From positions 1 through 64,000 of the forward strand of contig NZ_JAPNUE010000005.1 of NCBI RefSeq assembly GCF_026626305.1: a stretch of 64,000 bases of DNA. Reading direction: 5' to 3'. The position numbers and the translations under genes are program-made. The stretch's first letter is position 1; every line of letters begins with the position of its first letter. Source of the DNA: Frigidibacter sp. RF13 (GTDB lineage Bacteria; Pseudomonadota; Alphaproteobacteria; Rhodobacterales; Rhodobacteraceae). Below, piece by piece: positions 17,450 through 27,658 of the stretch. Under the pieces are notes generated by a model. That model was not told where the DNA came from and searched no databases. It saw only the letters and a program-made list of their open reading frames with translations.

Positions 17450-18847
17450 CTATTGCGGATCGGAAAAGCTTAGTTCGCGTGGCAGGTGCGCCATGAATTC
17501 CGTGCCGTTCTCGTCCGACCGCACAAGTTCAAGCCGCCCGCCATGGCCCCTGATCAGTTCCGCCGCGATGGCAAGGCCGAGACCGGTGCCGCCCTTACGG
17601 TTGCCCGCATGGAACGGCTCAAAGAGATGCTCGCGGGTCTTCTGCGGCAGGCCGGGGCCAGTATCGCCCACACGGATCCACCAGCCGCCCTCCTCCTCGC
17701 CCGCGCCGATCTCGATCGTGCCGGGCTGGCCCGTCGCCTCGATCGCCTGACGGGCATTGCGGGTCAAGTTCGACAAAACCCGGTAGAGCTGCTCGCGATC
17801 CGCCCGCATGGTCAGCGCCGGTGCGATGTCGGTGACATAATCGACAAGCCCATTGCCCGCGATCCGCTCGCCCTCGACAATCTCCTCGACCAGCCCCGAC
17901 AGCATGAAGCGCGCAAGCGTCGGCGGCGGCTCTTCGGCCTTGCCGAAAGCCAGCGTCGATTCGCAGAGCGACACCGCCCGCCCGATCGCCGCGATCAGCT
18001 TCGGCGCGGCGCGGGCAACCGTGGGATCCTTGCTCATCTCGATCCGGTCGCTCATCAGTTGCGCCGTCGTCAGAATATTGCGCAAGTCATGGCTGATCCG
18101 CGCCACGGCGCCGCCAAGCTGCGCGAGCCGTTCCTTCTGCCGCAGAGCCGAGGTGAGTTGCTTTTGCAGGCCCTGCAGCGCCTCCTCCGCCTCGCGCAGC
18201 TCGACCACATCCGATTGCGGTTCGATGACACGCCGCGCATCCTCGGGCGCCTCCGCGTAGGAGGACATATGGCTGACCACGCGTCGGATCGGCGCCACCA
18301 GAAGCCGCCCAACCGCCAGAAACAGAAGCCCAGCGGTCAGGACAGAGATCACCGCCGACAGGCCGAGGATCCGCACGCCATAGTCGATCATCGCCGCACG
18401 CAGGGGCGCGGTATCCATCGTCACCTCGATCAGCATCCCCGCCTGCTTCACCGGATCGCCAATGACCCGCATCACCCGGTTGTCCGGCTCAAGCAGGCAG
18501 TGGATGGCATCGCGGATTAGCTCCCAGGCGGAGGGATCGCGCATGTCATAGGTCGCCTCGATCGTTTGGCGGATCGGCGAGGAGAGGACGAGCTGGCGCG
18601 CCTCGTCACGCCTCAGGACAACGTTATAGACCTCGGCATTGGCCAGAAGCTCACCCTCGACCTTCTCGTCGATCATGTCGCCCGCCGCCAGAAGCGACAG
18701 CGACGCGATCTGAGCACGTTCCAGACGCGAACGGATGTAATCCTCGCGGAAACGCGCAACCGAGGGGACGAAGATCAGGATCTCCGCCAACATGACGAAG
18801 AGCGCGGTCAGGATGAGGAAGCGCCCGGAAAGGGTCTTGAGAAACAT
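17450..18847 (-). CDS. Membrane sensor histidine kinase
   Basis: A 465-residue kinase: TM1 at about 9-29, a periplasmic sensor loop of about 125 residues, TM2 at 159-180, a HAMP-like linker, phospho-acceptor H253 in ARISHDLRNIL, N-box NLTRNARQAI, G1 VGDTGPGLP and G2 GTGLGLAIAAEL. No response regulator is adjacent, so it is an orphan in this window and its signal is unknown. It is divergent from rpmH. Confidence 0.92.
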   Translation of the reverse strand: MFLKTLSGRFLILTALFVMLAEILIFVPSVARFREDYIRSRLERAQIASLSLLAAGDMIDEKVEGELLANAEVYNVVLRRDEARQLVLSSPIRQTIEATYDMRDPSAWELIRDAIHCLLEPDNRVMRVIGDPVKQAGMLIEVTMDTAPLRAAMIDYGVRILGLSAVISVLTAGLLFLAVGRLLVAPIRRVVSHMSSYAEAPEDARRVIEPQSDVVELREAEEALQGLQKQLTSALRQKERLAQLGGAVARISHDLRNILTTAQLMSDRIEMSKDPTVARAAPKLIAAIGRAVSLCESTLAFGKAEEPPPTLARFMLSGLVEEIVEGERIAGNGLVDYVTDIAPALTMRADREQLYRVLSNLTRNARQAIEATGQPGTIEIGAGEEEGGWWIRVGDTGPGLPQKTREHLFEPFHAGNRKGGTGLGLAIAAELIRGHGGRLELVRSDENGTEFMAHLPRELSFSDPQ

Positions 18848-18974
18848 ATTCGGCCCTTCGCGGCCCCAGCGTTTTCCGGCGCGGAATGCGACGGGTTGGC
18901 CAGAGGATAGTCATGCCGGCGCGACACTGCAAACCGCTCGGCATCAAAGACCAAGAATTTTCCCGGGGGCTGAG

Positions 18975-19003
18975 TTGACTTGGGTCCACCATGCGTCTAT
19001 GGA
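18975..19003 (+). promoter_or_regulatory. rpmH promoter
   Basis: TTGACT (18975-18980), 17-bp spacer, TATGGA (18998-19003), followed by rpmH 68 bases downstream. Same CTAT-type -10 as the other ribosomal promoters in this window. Confidence 0.6.
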
Positions 19004-19070
19004 CCGGGCTTCGAATGAAAGGCCTTCGAATCCCTTCCGGGTTTGGGCCCGATGAGCCGGAGCAAGAAAA

Positions 19071-19205
19071 ATGAAACGCACCTATCAACCGTCGAACCTG
19101 GTTCGCGCCCGCCGCCACGGCTTCCGCGCGCGCATGGCGACCAAGGGCGGCCGCAAGGTGCTGAACGCCCGCCGCGCCCGTGGCCGCAAGGTCCTGTCGG
19201 CGTAA
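19071..19205 (+). CDS. rpmH: Ribosomal protein bL34
   Basis: A 44-residue, very basic protein beginning [20 protein letters not shown] and ending RGRKVLSA, the standard bL34 sequence. GGAG lies upstream of the ATG. It starts the conserved rpmH-rnpA-yidD-yidC cluster; rnpA follows after 17 bases. Confidence 0.97.
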   Translation: MKRTYQPSNLVRARRHGFRARMATKGGRKVLNARRARGRKVLSA

Positions 19206-19222
19206 GTTCACCGATACACGGC

Positions 19223-19654
19223 ATGACACCGCCGGAGGCTCCCGCGACTGGCCCTGACGGGTCGGGGGCGGCGCAGCCCCCGGCGGTTTCCGTTCGTCTG
19301 GATGTTCTGAGGAACCGCTCCGACTTCCTCAAGGCGGCACAGGCCAGGCGGCAGTCGGCGGGCAGTTTCCTACTTCAAGCGCGTCGCCGTGGCCCCAATG
19401 AGGTCGAAGGCGAGGCCGGGGGCTCCCTCATCCGCGTCGGCTTCACCTGTTCGAAGAAGGTCGGCAACGCCGTCGCCCGCAACCGCGCCAAGCGCCGCCT
19501 GCGCGAGATCGCACGGAGCGTCCTGCCAGGTACCGGGCGCCCGGGCTGGGACTATGTGCTGATCGGCCGGCCCGGCGTCACAGCCGATCGCGACTTCGCG
19601 CTGCTTCTCTCTGACCTGCGGACCGCGCTCGCCCAGGTCCACCGCAAGCCATGA
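19223..19654 (+). CDS. rnpA: Ribonuclease P protein component
   Basis: A 143-residue basic protein. The diagnostic RNR motif is in [16 protein letters not shown], and FLLQARRR and [10 protein letters not shown] are also conserved. It assists the RNase P RNA in tRNA 5' maturation. A Pro/Ala-rich N-terminal extension of about 25 residues precedes the fold. Its stop overlaps the yidD start by 4 bases. Confidence 0.95.
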   Translation: MTPPEAPATGPDGSGAAQPPAVSVRLDVLRNRSDFLKAAQARRQSAGSFLLQARRRGPNEVEGEAGGSLIRVGFTCSKKVGNAVARNRAKRRLREIARSVLPGTGRPGWDYVLIGRPGVTADRDFALLLSDLRTALAQVHRKP

Positions 19655-19881
19655 GCCCGCTTGCCCAAGTTCTCGCCCTGCCCGTTCGGGCCTACAGGCT
19701 GCTTCTCAGCCCCTGGGTCGGGCACAATTGCCGCTATCAGCCGACCTGTTCAGCCTACGCTCTGGAAGCGCTGGAAAGGCATGGTGCGGTGAAGGGCGGC
19801 TGGCTCGCGCTGCGTCGGATCGGTCGCTGCCATCCGTGGGGCGGGTCGGGGCATGATCCGGTGCCGCCCGGACGGGACTGA
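19651..19881 (+). CDS. yidD: Membrane protein insertion efficiency factor YidD
   Basis: A 76-residue protein with [20 protein letters not shown] and [24 protein letters not shown], the YidD signature with its conserved cysteines. It assists YidC-dependent membrane insertion. Overlaps rnpA by ATGA. Confidence 0.95.
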   Translation: MSPLAQVLALPVRAYRLLLSPWVGHNCRYQPTCSAYALEALERHGAVKGGWLALRRIGRCHPWGGSGHDPVPPGRD

Positions 19882-19936
19882 GGGGCGGCTTTTCGGGGCG
19901 ATTGCGGAACGGTGTCGCATCTGCGATAGCCATGCC

Positions 19937-20812
19937 ATGCTTGACGATCTCGACGATATCCATCCGCTGTTCCATGGTGCGCCTTCCTCGACCGAGTTCA
20001 GGAAGCTCAGAAAACGCATCGTGCGCGATGTGCGCGAGGCGATCGAGACCTATGGTATGATCGAACGCGGCGCGCGCTGGCTCGTCTGCCTGTCGGGCGG
20101 CAAGGACAGCTACACGCTTCTGGCCGCGCTCACCGAGTTGAAATGGCGGGGGCTTCTGCCGGTCGATCTGCTGGCCTGCAATCTTGATCAGGGCCAGCCG
20201 GGCTTTCCGGCGACGGTGCTGCCGGAGTTCCTGACCCGCATGGGCGTGCCGCACAGGATCGAATATCAGGATACCTATTCGGTCGTGACGTCGAAGATCG
20301 CGCCGGGCGGAACCATGTGTTCGCTCTGCTCGCGGCTCCGGCGCGGGAACCTCTACCGAATCGCGCGCGAGGAAGGCTGCAGCGCGGTGGTCCTTGGCCA
20401 TCACCGCGACGATATCCTTGAAACCTTCTTCATGAACCTCTTCCATGGCGGGCGGCTCGCCACCATGCCGCCGAAGCTTCTGAATGAGGATGGCGATCTG
20501 TTCGTCTACCGCCCGCTCGCCTTCGTAGCCGAGTCGGACTGCGAGCGCTTCGCAAAGGCGATGAACTACCCGATCATCCCCTGCGACCTTTGCGGCAGTC
20601 AGGAGGGCCTGCAACGCGCACAGGTCAAGAAGCTCTTGAACGAATGGGAGACGCGCAGCCCCGGCCGCCGTCAGGTGATGTTCCGCGCCCTTCTGAACGC
20701 GCGGCCCTCGCATCTGCCGGACCCGAAACTCTTCGATTTCCTCGGCCTCGCGCCCGGCAGGCCGCAGAGCGCCGATCCGGACGTGCCACCGAGGCTTTCA
20801 GACACGGATTAA
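19937..20812 (+). CDS. ttcA: tRNA 2-thiocytidine biosynthesis protein TtcA
   Basis: A 291-residue PP-loop ATPase. The SGGKDS loop is at 53-58, and two CxxC pairs (C128/C131 and C216/C219) are typical of TtcA, which uses a 4Fe-4S cluster to thiolate C32 of tRNAs. The chosen start lies after yidD; an in-frame ATG at 19853 would overlap yidD. It is an insertion into the usual yidD-yidC order. Confidence 0.93.
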   Translation: MLDDLDDIHPLFHGAPSSTEFRKLRKRIVRDVREAIETYGMIERGARWLVCLSGGKDSYTLLAALTELKWRGLLPVDLLACNLDQGQPGFPATVLPEFLTRMGVPHRIEYQDTYSVVTSKIAPGGTMCSLCSRLRRGNLYRIAREEGCSAVVLGHHRDDILETFFMNLFHGGRLATMPPKLLNEDGDLFVYRPLAFVAESDCERFAKAMNYPIIPCDLCGSQEGLQRAQVKKLLNEWETRSPGRRQVMFRALLNARPSHLPDPKLFDFLGLAPGRPQSADPDVPPRLSDTD

Positions 20813-20880
20813 CTTCGTGGTCACTTCGTTCTGCTTAGGTTCTCTTCAAGGCCGGGTTGGCCTGCGAGGAAAGGGAACCC

Positions 20881-22437
20881 ATGCTGCGATCGTTGCTGCC
20901 GACGCGTAGTGGGATGGCGGCCGGGCTGAAGCGCGTCTGGCGCCCCGCCTATCTTGGCCTGGCGCCTGCCGCGGCTCTGGCCTGGCTCTGGTTCGGGGCA
21001 GAAGGCGCGATCATCCTTCTTGTCGCTGCCCTCCCCATCGCACTCGCCACCGAACCCGACGCTGCCCCGGGCGCCCGTGGCCCGGCGCCGCCAGAACATG
21101 AACCACGCGATGCGCTGAGCGGCCTCGTGCTGCGTACCCGCGCTGAACACGCATTGCAAACCGTGCTGACCCATGCGGCCTCGACCGGCAAAAGCACCGC
21201 CTGTCTTGTGCTTGTGCTGGATGACGCCCGTCTGATCGTCGAACGGCACGGTCAGGCCGCGCATGACCATGCGATACGGCGCGTGGCCGAACGGCTGCTG
21301 GTGACCATGCGCCAGCATGACACGGTCGCACGCCTTGAAGGTGACAGGTTCGCGCTGGCGCTCGGGCCTATGCGGCGGGCTGACCTTGAGACGCTGATCC
21401 AGATCGCCGCGCGTGCCCAGGCGGCGGTGCAGGAACCGATGTCGATCGATGCGATGACGCTCTATGTTTCTTGCTCGATCGGTTTTTGCCTGCCTGGGAG
21501 GATCGTCGAGCCGACGGGGGCAGCACTCCTGACCGCTGCGGAGCTTGCCGCCGACGATGCCTGGCGCAACGGTCCCTCGGCGATCCGCGCCTTTTCGCAA
21601 GAAATCGCCGCGCATGCCGAGCATCGTCAGTCGCTGCGCGACCAGATCGAATTCGCGCTCGACAATGGCCAGATCGTCGCTCACTTCCAGCCCCAGCTTT
21701 CGACGGATACCGGCGAAGTTTCGGGGTTTGAGGCACTCGCGCGTTGGAAACATCCAGAACGCGGTCTCTTGCCACCCGGTGAATTTCTGCCCGCGCTCAC
21801 CTCCAGCGGTCTTGCCGCGCGACTGGGCGAGGTCATCCTCTTTCAGGCGTTGAACGCGCTTCGCGCTTGGGACCGGGCGGGCTACCGCGTGCCGAATATC
21901 GCGGTCAATTTCTGCCGGGAGGAGCTGAGGAACCCCAAGTTGGTCGAAAAACTGAAATGGGAACTGGACCGGTTCGATCTGGATGCAGGGCGCCTGACGA
22001 TCGAGATCCTCGAAACCGTGGTGGCCGAGACCGAGAACGACATGGTCGTGCGCAATATCGCGGCGCTGGCGAGCCTTGGCTGCGGCATCGACCTTGATGA
22101 TTTCGGCACCGGACATGCCTCGATCACCTCCATACGCCGCTTCACAGTCAGCCGGCTGAAGATAGACCGCTCGTTCGTGACACGCGTCGACTGCGACCCC
22201 ACGCAGCAGCGCATGGTCGCGGCGATCCTGTCGATGGCCGAGCAACTGTCGCTGGCAACGCTCGCCGAAGGGGTCGAGACGGTCGGCGAACATGCAATGC
22301 TCGCCCAGCTCGGCTGTGGTCATGTGCAGGGCTATGCCATCGCACGCCCGATGCCTTTCGATGAGACGATTGCCTGGCTGGAGCGGCACCGGACGAAGCT
22401 TGACGAAACGCCAAATCTCGGACGCAGGACCGGCTAG
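20881..22437 (+). CDS. Membrane GGDEF(degenerate)-EAL c-di-GMP phosphodiesterase
   Basis: A 518-residue protein: two short N-terminal membrane segments (about 23-57), a GGDEF-like domain whose signature is EGDRF (153-157) and thus probably lacks cyclase activity, then an EAL domain with E284 in FEALAR, N343, D406/D407 in DDFGTG, K427 in KIDRSF and E463 in AEGVET. All the main catalytic EAL residues are present, so c-di-GMP hydrolysis is likely. GAGGAAAGGG precedes the ATG. It sits between ttcA and yidC on the same strand. Confidence 0.92.
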   Translation: MLRSLLPTRSGMAAGLKRVWRPAYLGLAPAAALAWLWFGAEGAIILLVAALPIALATEPDAAPGARGPAPPEHEPRDALSGLVLRTRAEHALQTVLTHAASTGKSTACLVLVLDDARLIVERHGQAAHDHAIRRVAERLLVTMRQHDTVARLEGDRFALALGPMRRADLETLIQIAARAQAAVQEPMSIDAMTLYVSCSIGFCLPGRIVEPTGAALLTAAELAADDAWRNGPSAIRAFSQEIAAHAEHRQSLRDQIEFALDNGQIVAHFQPQLSTDTGEVSGFEALARWKHPERGLLPPGEFLPALTSSGLAARLGEVILFQALNALRAWDRAGYRVPNIAVNFCREELRNPKLVEKLKWELDRFDLDAGRLTIEILETVVAETENDMVVRNIAALASLGCGIDLDDFGTGHASITSIRRFTVSRLKIDRSFVTRVDCDPTQQRMVAAILSMAEQLSLATLAEGVETVGEHAMLAQLGCGHVQGYAIARPMPFDETIAWLERHRTKLDETPNLGRRTG

Positions 22438-22636
22438 TCCCGCACTGCCAAACCAGCAAGCTGATCGCGCAGAACCCGCGCGGGAGCAATGTTCCGGCCT
22501 GTGCGCCAACGCATTTGCACGTGCCCCGACGTTTCCTGCGCCACCGCGGGCCTCGATTGCCGCAAAAGACCTTGACCTTTCGCCGCCCCTTCTGTTGAAC
22601 CGGCCTGATCTTGGTTTCGACGGGTGGTAGGTCCTG

Positions 22637-24463
22637 ATGGACGATCAGAACAAGAATCTCATTCTGGCGACGGTGCTCTCCTTTCTGGTGATCCTCGTCT
22701 GGTACACGGTCTTCGCCCCGCCGCCGGGCGCCGACCTGACCGCGCCGCCGCCAGCCGCAAGCCAGCAAGCAGCGGATGGGCAAAGCATCGATCCGGCCCC
22801 CGGCGCAACCACACTAAACGACCCCGCTGCGACGACCGAGGTTGCGGCTGCACTTGCGGCCGCACCCCGCGTCGAGATCGAAACTCCTCGCCTTTCGGGC
22901 TCGATCTCGCTGCTTGGCGGGCGTATCGATGACCTTCTGCTGTCGGACTACCGGGTTTCGCTCGCAGCCGGATCCGATGCCATCAGGCTACTGTCGCCCG
23001 AGGGCGGCGCTGCAGACGCGGCGTACAAACCCTATTTCGCACTTTATGGTTGGGTTGCCGGTCAGGGCGCCGCTGCAACCGACATGCCGGGCGCAACGAC
23101 CCTATGGACACTCGCCAAGGGCGATAAACTTACGCCCGACACGCCGGTGGAGCTTTCGTGGGACAACGGCAAGGGCCTGACCTTCCGGCGCTTGATCGAG
23201 GTCGACAGCGACTTCATGTTCAAGATCACCCAGTCGGTCGAGAACAAGGGCGCGACCGCGGTGCGCATGTCTTCCTATGGCGTCGTCGCGCGGCGGGGCC
23301 TGCCCAAACTCGAAGGGTTCTATATTGCGCACGAGGGCGCCATCCGCATGTCCGACGGCCGCCTCGAAGAAATCGACTATGACGAATTCGCCGATCTCGA
23401 AGTCCCGCAGCAAGGCGGCCTGCCGACAAGCGAGATCGCCGTCACCGGAAACGGCTGGATCGGCTTCACAGACAAATATTTTATGACCTCGCTGGCGCCG
23501 AGCGCTGGCCAGCCTTTCCGGTCGGTGGTGCGCTTCGACGCGTCGCGCGAAAGCTACGAGGCCTGGGCGATCGAGCCTGAGGTTGAGGTTGCACCCGGCG
23601 CAAGCGCGTCGGTCTCGACCCAGCTCTTTGCCGGCGCCAAGAAGTGGGAAGCGATCAAGGCCTATCAGGCGGCGGGCATAGACCGGTTCGTCGACGCGAT
23701 CGACTGGGGGTGGTTCTACTTCCTGACCAAGCCGATGTTCCTGTTGCTTCATTGGTTGAACGGCACGATCGGCAACATGGGCTGGGCGATCATCGCGCTG
23801 ACCTTCGTCATCAAGACGCTCGTCTTCCCGCTTGCGCGGAAGTCCTACATCTCGATGGCCAAGATGAAGGAACTTCAGCCCGAGATGGAGAAGCTGAAGG
23901 CAGAGGCAGGCGACGACCGCCAGAAGATGCAGCAGGGCATGATGGCGCTCTACAAGAAGGAAAAGGTCAATCCTGCCTCGGGCTGCCTGCCAATCCTGAT
24001 CCAGATCCCGATCTTCTTCGCGCTCTACAAGGTGATCTTCGTCACGCTCGACCTGCGTCACGCCGCCTGGATCGGCTGGATCAAGGATCTGTCGGCGCCC
24101 GACCCCTCGTCGATCCTCAACCTCTTCGGCCTCCTGCCCTGGGCGACGCCGGAGCCCGGAAGCCTCTTTTTCCTCTTCTCGCTTGGCGTTCTGCCGATCC
24201 TTCTGGGTATCTCGATGTGGTTCCAACAGAAGCTGAACCCCGCGCCGACCGATCCTACCCAGGCTGCTGTCTTCGCTTGGATGCCCTGGATATTCATGTT
24301 CATGCTGGGCTCGTTTGCCTCGGGCCTCGTGCTCTACTGGATCACCAACAACACGATCACCTTCATCCAGCAGTACACGATCATGGCGATGCACGGGAAA
24401 AGGCCGGACATTTTCGGCAATATCCGGGCAGGCTTCAAGCGGAACGGCGCGCCCGAGAAATGA
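22637..24463 (+). CDS. yidC: Membrane protein insertase YidC
   Basis: A 608-residue Oxa1/YidC insertase: an N-terminal membrane anchor (about 8-26), a large periplasmic beta domain, then five C-terminal segments beginning WGWFYFLTKPMFLLLHWLNG. KVNPASGCLPILIQIPIFFA and SGLVLYWITNN are conserved. It inserts inner-membrane proteins alone or with SecYEG. The 199-base gap upstream shows no gene. Its stop overlaps the next start by ATGA. Confidence 0.96.
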   Translation: MDDQNKNLILATVLSFLVILVWYTVFAPPPGADLTAPPPAASQQAADGQSIDPAPGATTLNDPAATTEVAAALAAAPRVEIETPRLSGSISLLGGRIDDLLLSDYRVSLAAGSDAIRLLSPEGGAADAAYKPYFALYGWVAGQGAAATDMPGATTLWTLAKGDKLTPDTPVELSWDNGKGLTFRRLIEVDSDFMFKITQSVENKGATAVRMSSYGVVARRGLPKLEGFYIAHEGAIRMSDGRLEEIDYDEFADLEVPQQGGLPTSEIAVTGNGWIGFTDKYFMTSLAPSAGQPFRSVVRFDASRESYEAWAIEPEVEVAPGASASVSTQLFAGAKKWEAIKAYQAAGIDRFVDAIDWGWFYFLTKPMFLLLHWLNGTIGNMGWAIIALTFVIKTLVFPLARKSYISMAKMKELQPEMEKLKAEAGDDRQKMQQGMMALYKKEKVNPASGCLPILIQIPIFFALYKVIFVTLDLRHAAWIGWIKDLSAPDPSSILNLFGLLPWATPEPGSLFFLFSLGVLPILLGISMWFQQKLNPAPTDPTQAAVFAWMPWIFMFMLGSFASGLVLYWITNNTITFIQQYTIMAMHGKRPDIFGNIRAGFKRNGAPEK

Positions 24464-25215
24464 CCGCGACCGTCGCCGCCCTTCAGCGCCACCCGCTGAA
24501 ATCGCACGGACGCGAGGCTCTCGCGTCCGTCGTGCTAACAGCGGGCCAGGGGCTGCCGTGGGATCGCCGGTGGGCCGTCGCGCATGAGGCGTCAAAGATC
24601 ACCGAAGGTGAGTGGGCGCCCTGCCAGAACTTCTCTCTCGTCTCGAAATCGCCGCAGCTGATGGCGATCGACGCGCAATTGGAACCGGTGACCGGGCAAC
24701 TGACGCTTACCCATCCCGACCGGCCCGCTATCACCTTCAGACCAGACGAACCGCAGGATGAGGATCGCTTTCTGGAGTGGGTGCGGCCGCTCGTCGCCGC
24801 AAATCGCGCGCAGCCCACACGCCTATATTCGGTTGCCGACCGGGGCATGACAGATACGGACTATCCCTCGGTCTCGCTCATTTCGCTCGCCTCGAACCGG
24901 GCGCTGGGTGCCGCGATGGGCACCGACCTGTCGCCCAAGCGCTGGCGTGCGAACATCTGGGCCGAAGGGCTGGAGCCGTTCTTGGAACCAGACCTTGTCG
25001 GTCGCCGCCTGCGCGTGGGCGAGGTCTTGCTTGACGTGGTCGAGCCGATCGAGCGCTGCCTTGCCACTACGACCAATCCCGAAACCGGCGTCCGCGATGC
25101 CGATACGCTCGCCGCGCTCCGCGCCCGCTTCGGCCATCAGAATTTCGGCCTTTATGCCAGGGTAATCGAAGGCGGCACGATCCGGGAGGGCGATCAGATC
25201 GCCGTCCTGCCGTGA
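24460..25215 (+). CDS. MOSC-domain protein
   Basis: A 251-residue protein with an N-terminal MOSC beta-barrel region (LQRHPLKSHGREAL, DRRWAVAHE) and a C-terminal MOSC core (RWRANIWAEGLEPFLEPDLV, RCLATTTNPETGVRD). The conserved cysteine in ERCLATT is the expected sulfur/molybdopterin ligand, as in YcbX/mARC relatives. It is translationally coupled to yidC and engB; its partner is unknown. Confidence 0.88.
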   Translation: MTATVAALQRHPLKSHGREALASVVLTAGQGLPWDRRWAVAHEASKITEGEWAPCQNFSLVSKSPQLMAIDAQLEPVTGQLTLTHPDRPAITFRPDEPQDEDRFLEWVRPLVAANRAQPTRLYSVADRGMTDTDYPSVSLISLASNRALGAAMGTDLSPKRWRANIWAEGLEPFLEPDLVGRRLRVGEVLLDVVEPIERCLATTTNPETGVRDADTLAALRARFGHQNFGLYARVIEGGTIREGDQIAVLP

Positions 25216-25862
25216 TCCAGCCCTTCCCCTTCACCGAAGAGCCGGACGCTGACGCACGCGAGCGCGGCCGTATACTCATGACCGGCCAGGTCGAGTTCCT
25301 GAAGGGCGCGGTCGAGATGAGCCACCTACCGCCGGCCGACCGGGTGGAGATCTGCTTCGCCGGCCGGTCGAACGTCGGCAAATCCAGCCTGATCAACGCG
25401 CTGACCGGCCGCCGCAACCTTGCGCGTGCCTCGAACACCCCGGGCCGGACGCAGGAAATCAACTATTTCACCGCGGGCGAGAGCCATTATCTGGTCGACC
25501 TGCCGGGCTACGGCTTTGCCGAGGCGCCGAAGCCGATTGTCGAGAAATGGCAGCGGCTTCTGAAAGCCTATCTCGCCGGGCGCCCGACCTTGCGCCGGGT
25601 CTTCGTGCTGATCGATTGTCGCCATGGCATCAAGTCAGTGGACGAAGAGATCCTCACTCTTCTCGACCGATCCGCCGTGACCTTCCAGACGGTCTTGACC
25701 AAGGCCGACAAGGTCAAGGCTTCCGACCGCGAGGCGATCTTCGCGCAAGTGCGCGCCGCACTGCAGAAGCACCCGGCCGCCTTCCCCGAGATCATCCTGA
25801 CCTCGTCGGAAAAGGGCGAAGGCATCGAGACGCTGCGCGCGGTGATCGCTGAGCTCGGCTGA
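25212..25862 (+). CDS. engB: Ribosome biogenesis GTPase EngB (YsxC/YihA)
   Basis: A 216-residue TRAFAC GTPase: G1 GRSNVGKSS, G2 with NTPGRTQ, G3 DLPGYGFA and G4 TKADK. It is required for large-subunit assembly. The start is GTG at 25212, overlapping the MOSC stop (GTGA). Confidence 0.95.
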   Translation: MIQPFPFTEEPDADARERGRILMTGQVEFLKGAVEMSHLPPADRVEICFAGRSNVGKSSLINALTGRRNLARASNTPGRTQEINYFTAGESHYLVDLPGYGFAEAPKPIVEKWQRLLKAYLAGRPTLRRVFVLIDCRHGIKSVDEEILTLLDRSAVTFQTVLTKADKVKASDREAIFAQVRAALQKHPAAFPEIILTSSEKGEGIETLRAVIAELG

Positions 25863-25863
25863 C

Positions 25864-25893
25864 GCCGAAGAATTTTCGCGAAGATTCTTCGGC
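25864..25893 (+). terminator. Terminator after engB
   Basis: Stem GCCGAAGAA/TTCTTCGGC followed by CTTTGTGTT immediately after the engB stop. A second hairpin, GAAAATCC/GGATTTTC at 25911-25934, serves the converging SDR gene. Confidence 0.65.
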
Positions 25894-25938
25894 CTTTGTG
25901 TTGCCCTCGTGAAAATCCTTCGCGAGGGATTTTCAGCC

Positions 25939-26673
25939 TCAGACGTGCTGCCCGGCATTCACCTCGATTTCCGTGCCGGTGACATAGGATGACTGATCCG
26001 AACAGAGGAACCAGATGACATCCGCCACTTCCGAGGGCTGGCCGAGGCGGCGCATCGGCAGCCCCTCGACGATCTTTTCGGTACCGGGCGACAGGATCGA
26101 GGTTTCGATTTCCCCCGGGGCGATCGCATTCACCCGCACGCCCAAAGGCCCGAAATCATGTGCCATCTCGCGTGTCAGGGCCTTCAGGGCCGCCTTCGAA
26201 GTCGCATAGGCCGCACCGGCAAACGGGTGGACTCGGCTACCTGCGATGGACGTAACATTCACCACCGCGCCCTTCGCGGCCGAGAGTTCGTCCCGCAGAC
26301 CGCGCGCCAGAACGATGGGTGCGAAGAAGTTCACATGAAAGACCTTGCCCCAGTCGCGCAGGTCGGTGTCGATCGAGTTCAACCGGCTGCCACTTGGCCC
26401 TTTCGGTGAAATGCCCGCATTGTTAACGAGCGCATCCAACCGACCGTTCAACTTGGCCCGGATCACCTCAAGCGCGGCCATCGTGGCGTTCGGATCGGCA
26501 AGGTCGATCTGGATATGATTCTCCTCGCCCCCTGGCCAGGGGCAGCGCGGATCGAACGGCTGGCGCGAACAGGTCAGGACCCGCCAGCCCTCGCGCCCGA
26601 AACGCTTGACGGTCGCATGGCCGATCCCGCGCGAGGCGCCGGTGAGAAGAAGGGTTTTGACATCGTCAGCCAT
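25939..26673 (-). CDS. SDR-family oxidoreductase
   Basis: A 244-residue short-chain dehydrogenase: [10 protein letters not shown] cofactor loop (11-20), [13 protein letters not shown] and catalytic YATSK. It is an NAD(P)-dependent reductase of unknown substrate. The start at 26673 avoids an extension into the argB promoter. Divergent from argB. Confidence 0.9.
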   Translation of the reverse strand: MADDVKTLLLTGASRGIGHATVKRFGREGWRVLTCSRQPFDPRCPWPGGEENHIQIDLADPNATMAALEVIRAKLNGRLDALVNNAGISPKGPSGSRLNSIDTDLRDWGKVFHVNFFAPIVLARGLRDELSAAKGAVVNVTSIAGSRVHPFAGAAYATSKAALKALTREMAHDFGPLGVRVNAIAPGEIETSILSPGTEKIVEGLPMRRLGQPSEVADVIWFLCSDQSSYVTGTEIEVNAGQHV

Positions 26674-26764
26674 GATCCGCCCTATGTTCATTCCGGCGTC
26701 ACTTTCCCGGTCTTGGCAGGCGCGCGCAAGGGGGCTAACAAGACCCCGTTACCCCGAGGGCATC

Positions 26765-27658
26765 ATGAGAAAACAGACGATGGATCGTGACTGGTTTGCC
26801 ACCGCCAAGACCCTCTCCGAAGCTTTGCCCTATCTGCAGCGCTTCTCGGGCGCGGTCGTCGTGGTGAAATTCGGCGGCAATGCGATGGGCGATGACGCGG
26901 CAATGGCCGAGTTTGCCCGCGATGTCGTTCTGATGCGACAGGTGGGTGTGAACCCCGTCGTGGTTCATGGCGGCGGGCCGATGATCAACGAGATGTTGAC
27001 CAAACTCGGGATCAAGTCGGAGTTCGTGCGCGGCAAGAGGGTGACGGACCGGGCCACCGTGCAGGTGGTCGAGATGATCCTCTCGGGCCTTGTGAACAAG
27101 CGTATCGTTCAGGCAATCATGGATGCGGGCGGGCGGGCGGTCGGCATTTCCGGCAAGGATGACGACCTGATGGTATGCGTGGCCGATGACCCGGACCTGG
27201 GCTTTGTCGGCCGCCCGGTCGAGATGAACGTGCAGGTGCTGCGCGACCTGTACAGGGCCGGAATCATTCCGGTGGTGGCGCCGGTCGCAACGGGCATGGC
27301 CGACAATGAAACCTTCAACGTCAATGGCGACACAGCGGCAGGAGCGATTGCCGGGGCGCTGCAGGCCGATCGCCTGCTGCTTCTCACCGATGTTGCGGGG
27401 GTCAAGAACGCCGCAGGCGAGGTGATGACCCAGATCACGCCGGACGAGGTCCGCCAGATGACGCAGGACGGCGTGATCGCGGGCGGCATGATCCCCAAGA
27501 CCGAAACCGCGCTGATGGCGCTGGAACAGGGCGTGCGCGCGGTGACGATCATGGACGGGCGGACGCCGAATGCTTGTCTCCTTGAACTCTTCACCGACCA
27601 TGGCGCGGGCAGCCAGATCCGCTCGACCGAGCCGCGCGTGAAGCCGCGCGTCCGGTGA
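26765..27658 (+). CDS. argB: Acetylglutamate kinase
   Basis: A 297-residue amino-acid kinase that phosphorylates N-acetylglutamate in arginine synthesis. [13 protein letters not shown] binds [17 protein letters not shown] binds substrate, and [15 protein letters not shown] and GGMIPK are conserved. Starts at 26765 or 26780 are possible. It overlaps the next gene (GTGA). Confidence 0.95.
   Translation: MRKQTMDRDWFATAKTLSEALPYLQRFSGAVVVVKFGGNAMGDDAAMAEFARDVVLMRQVGVNPVVVHGGGPMINEMLTKLGIKSEFVRGKRVTDRATVQVVEMILSGLVNKRIVQAIMDAGGRAVGISGKDDDLMVCVADDPDLGFVGRPVEMNVQVLRDLYRAGIIPVVAPVATGMADNETFNVNGDTAAGAIAGALQADRLLLLTDVAGVKNAAGEVMTQITPDEVRQMTQDGVIAGGMIPKTETALMALEQGVRAVTIMDGRTPNACLLELFTDHGAGSQIRSTEPRVKPRVR

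Noticed and set aside
20821..22509. 562-codon minus-strand frame opposite the GGDEF-EAL gene
   Set aside because: It lies antisense to a protein with clear catalytic motifs; no motif is visible in the frame itself.
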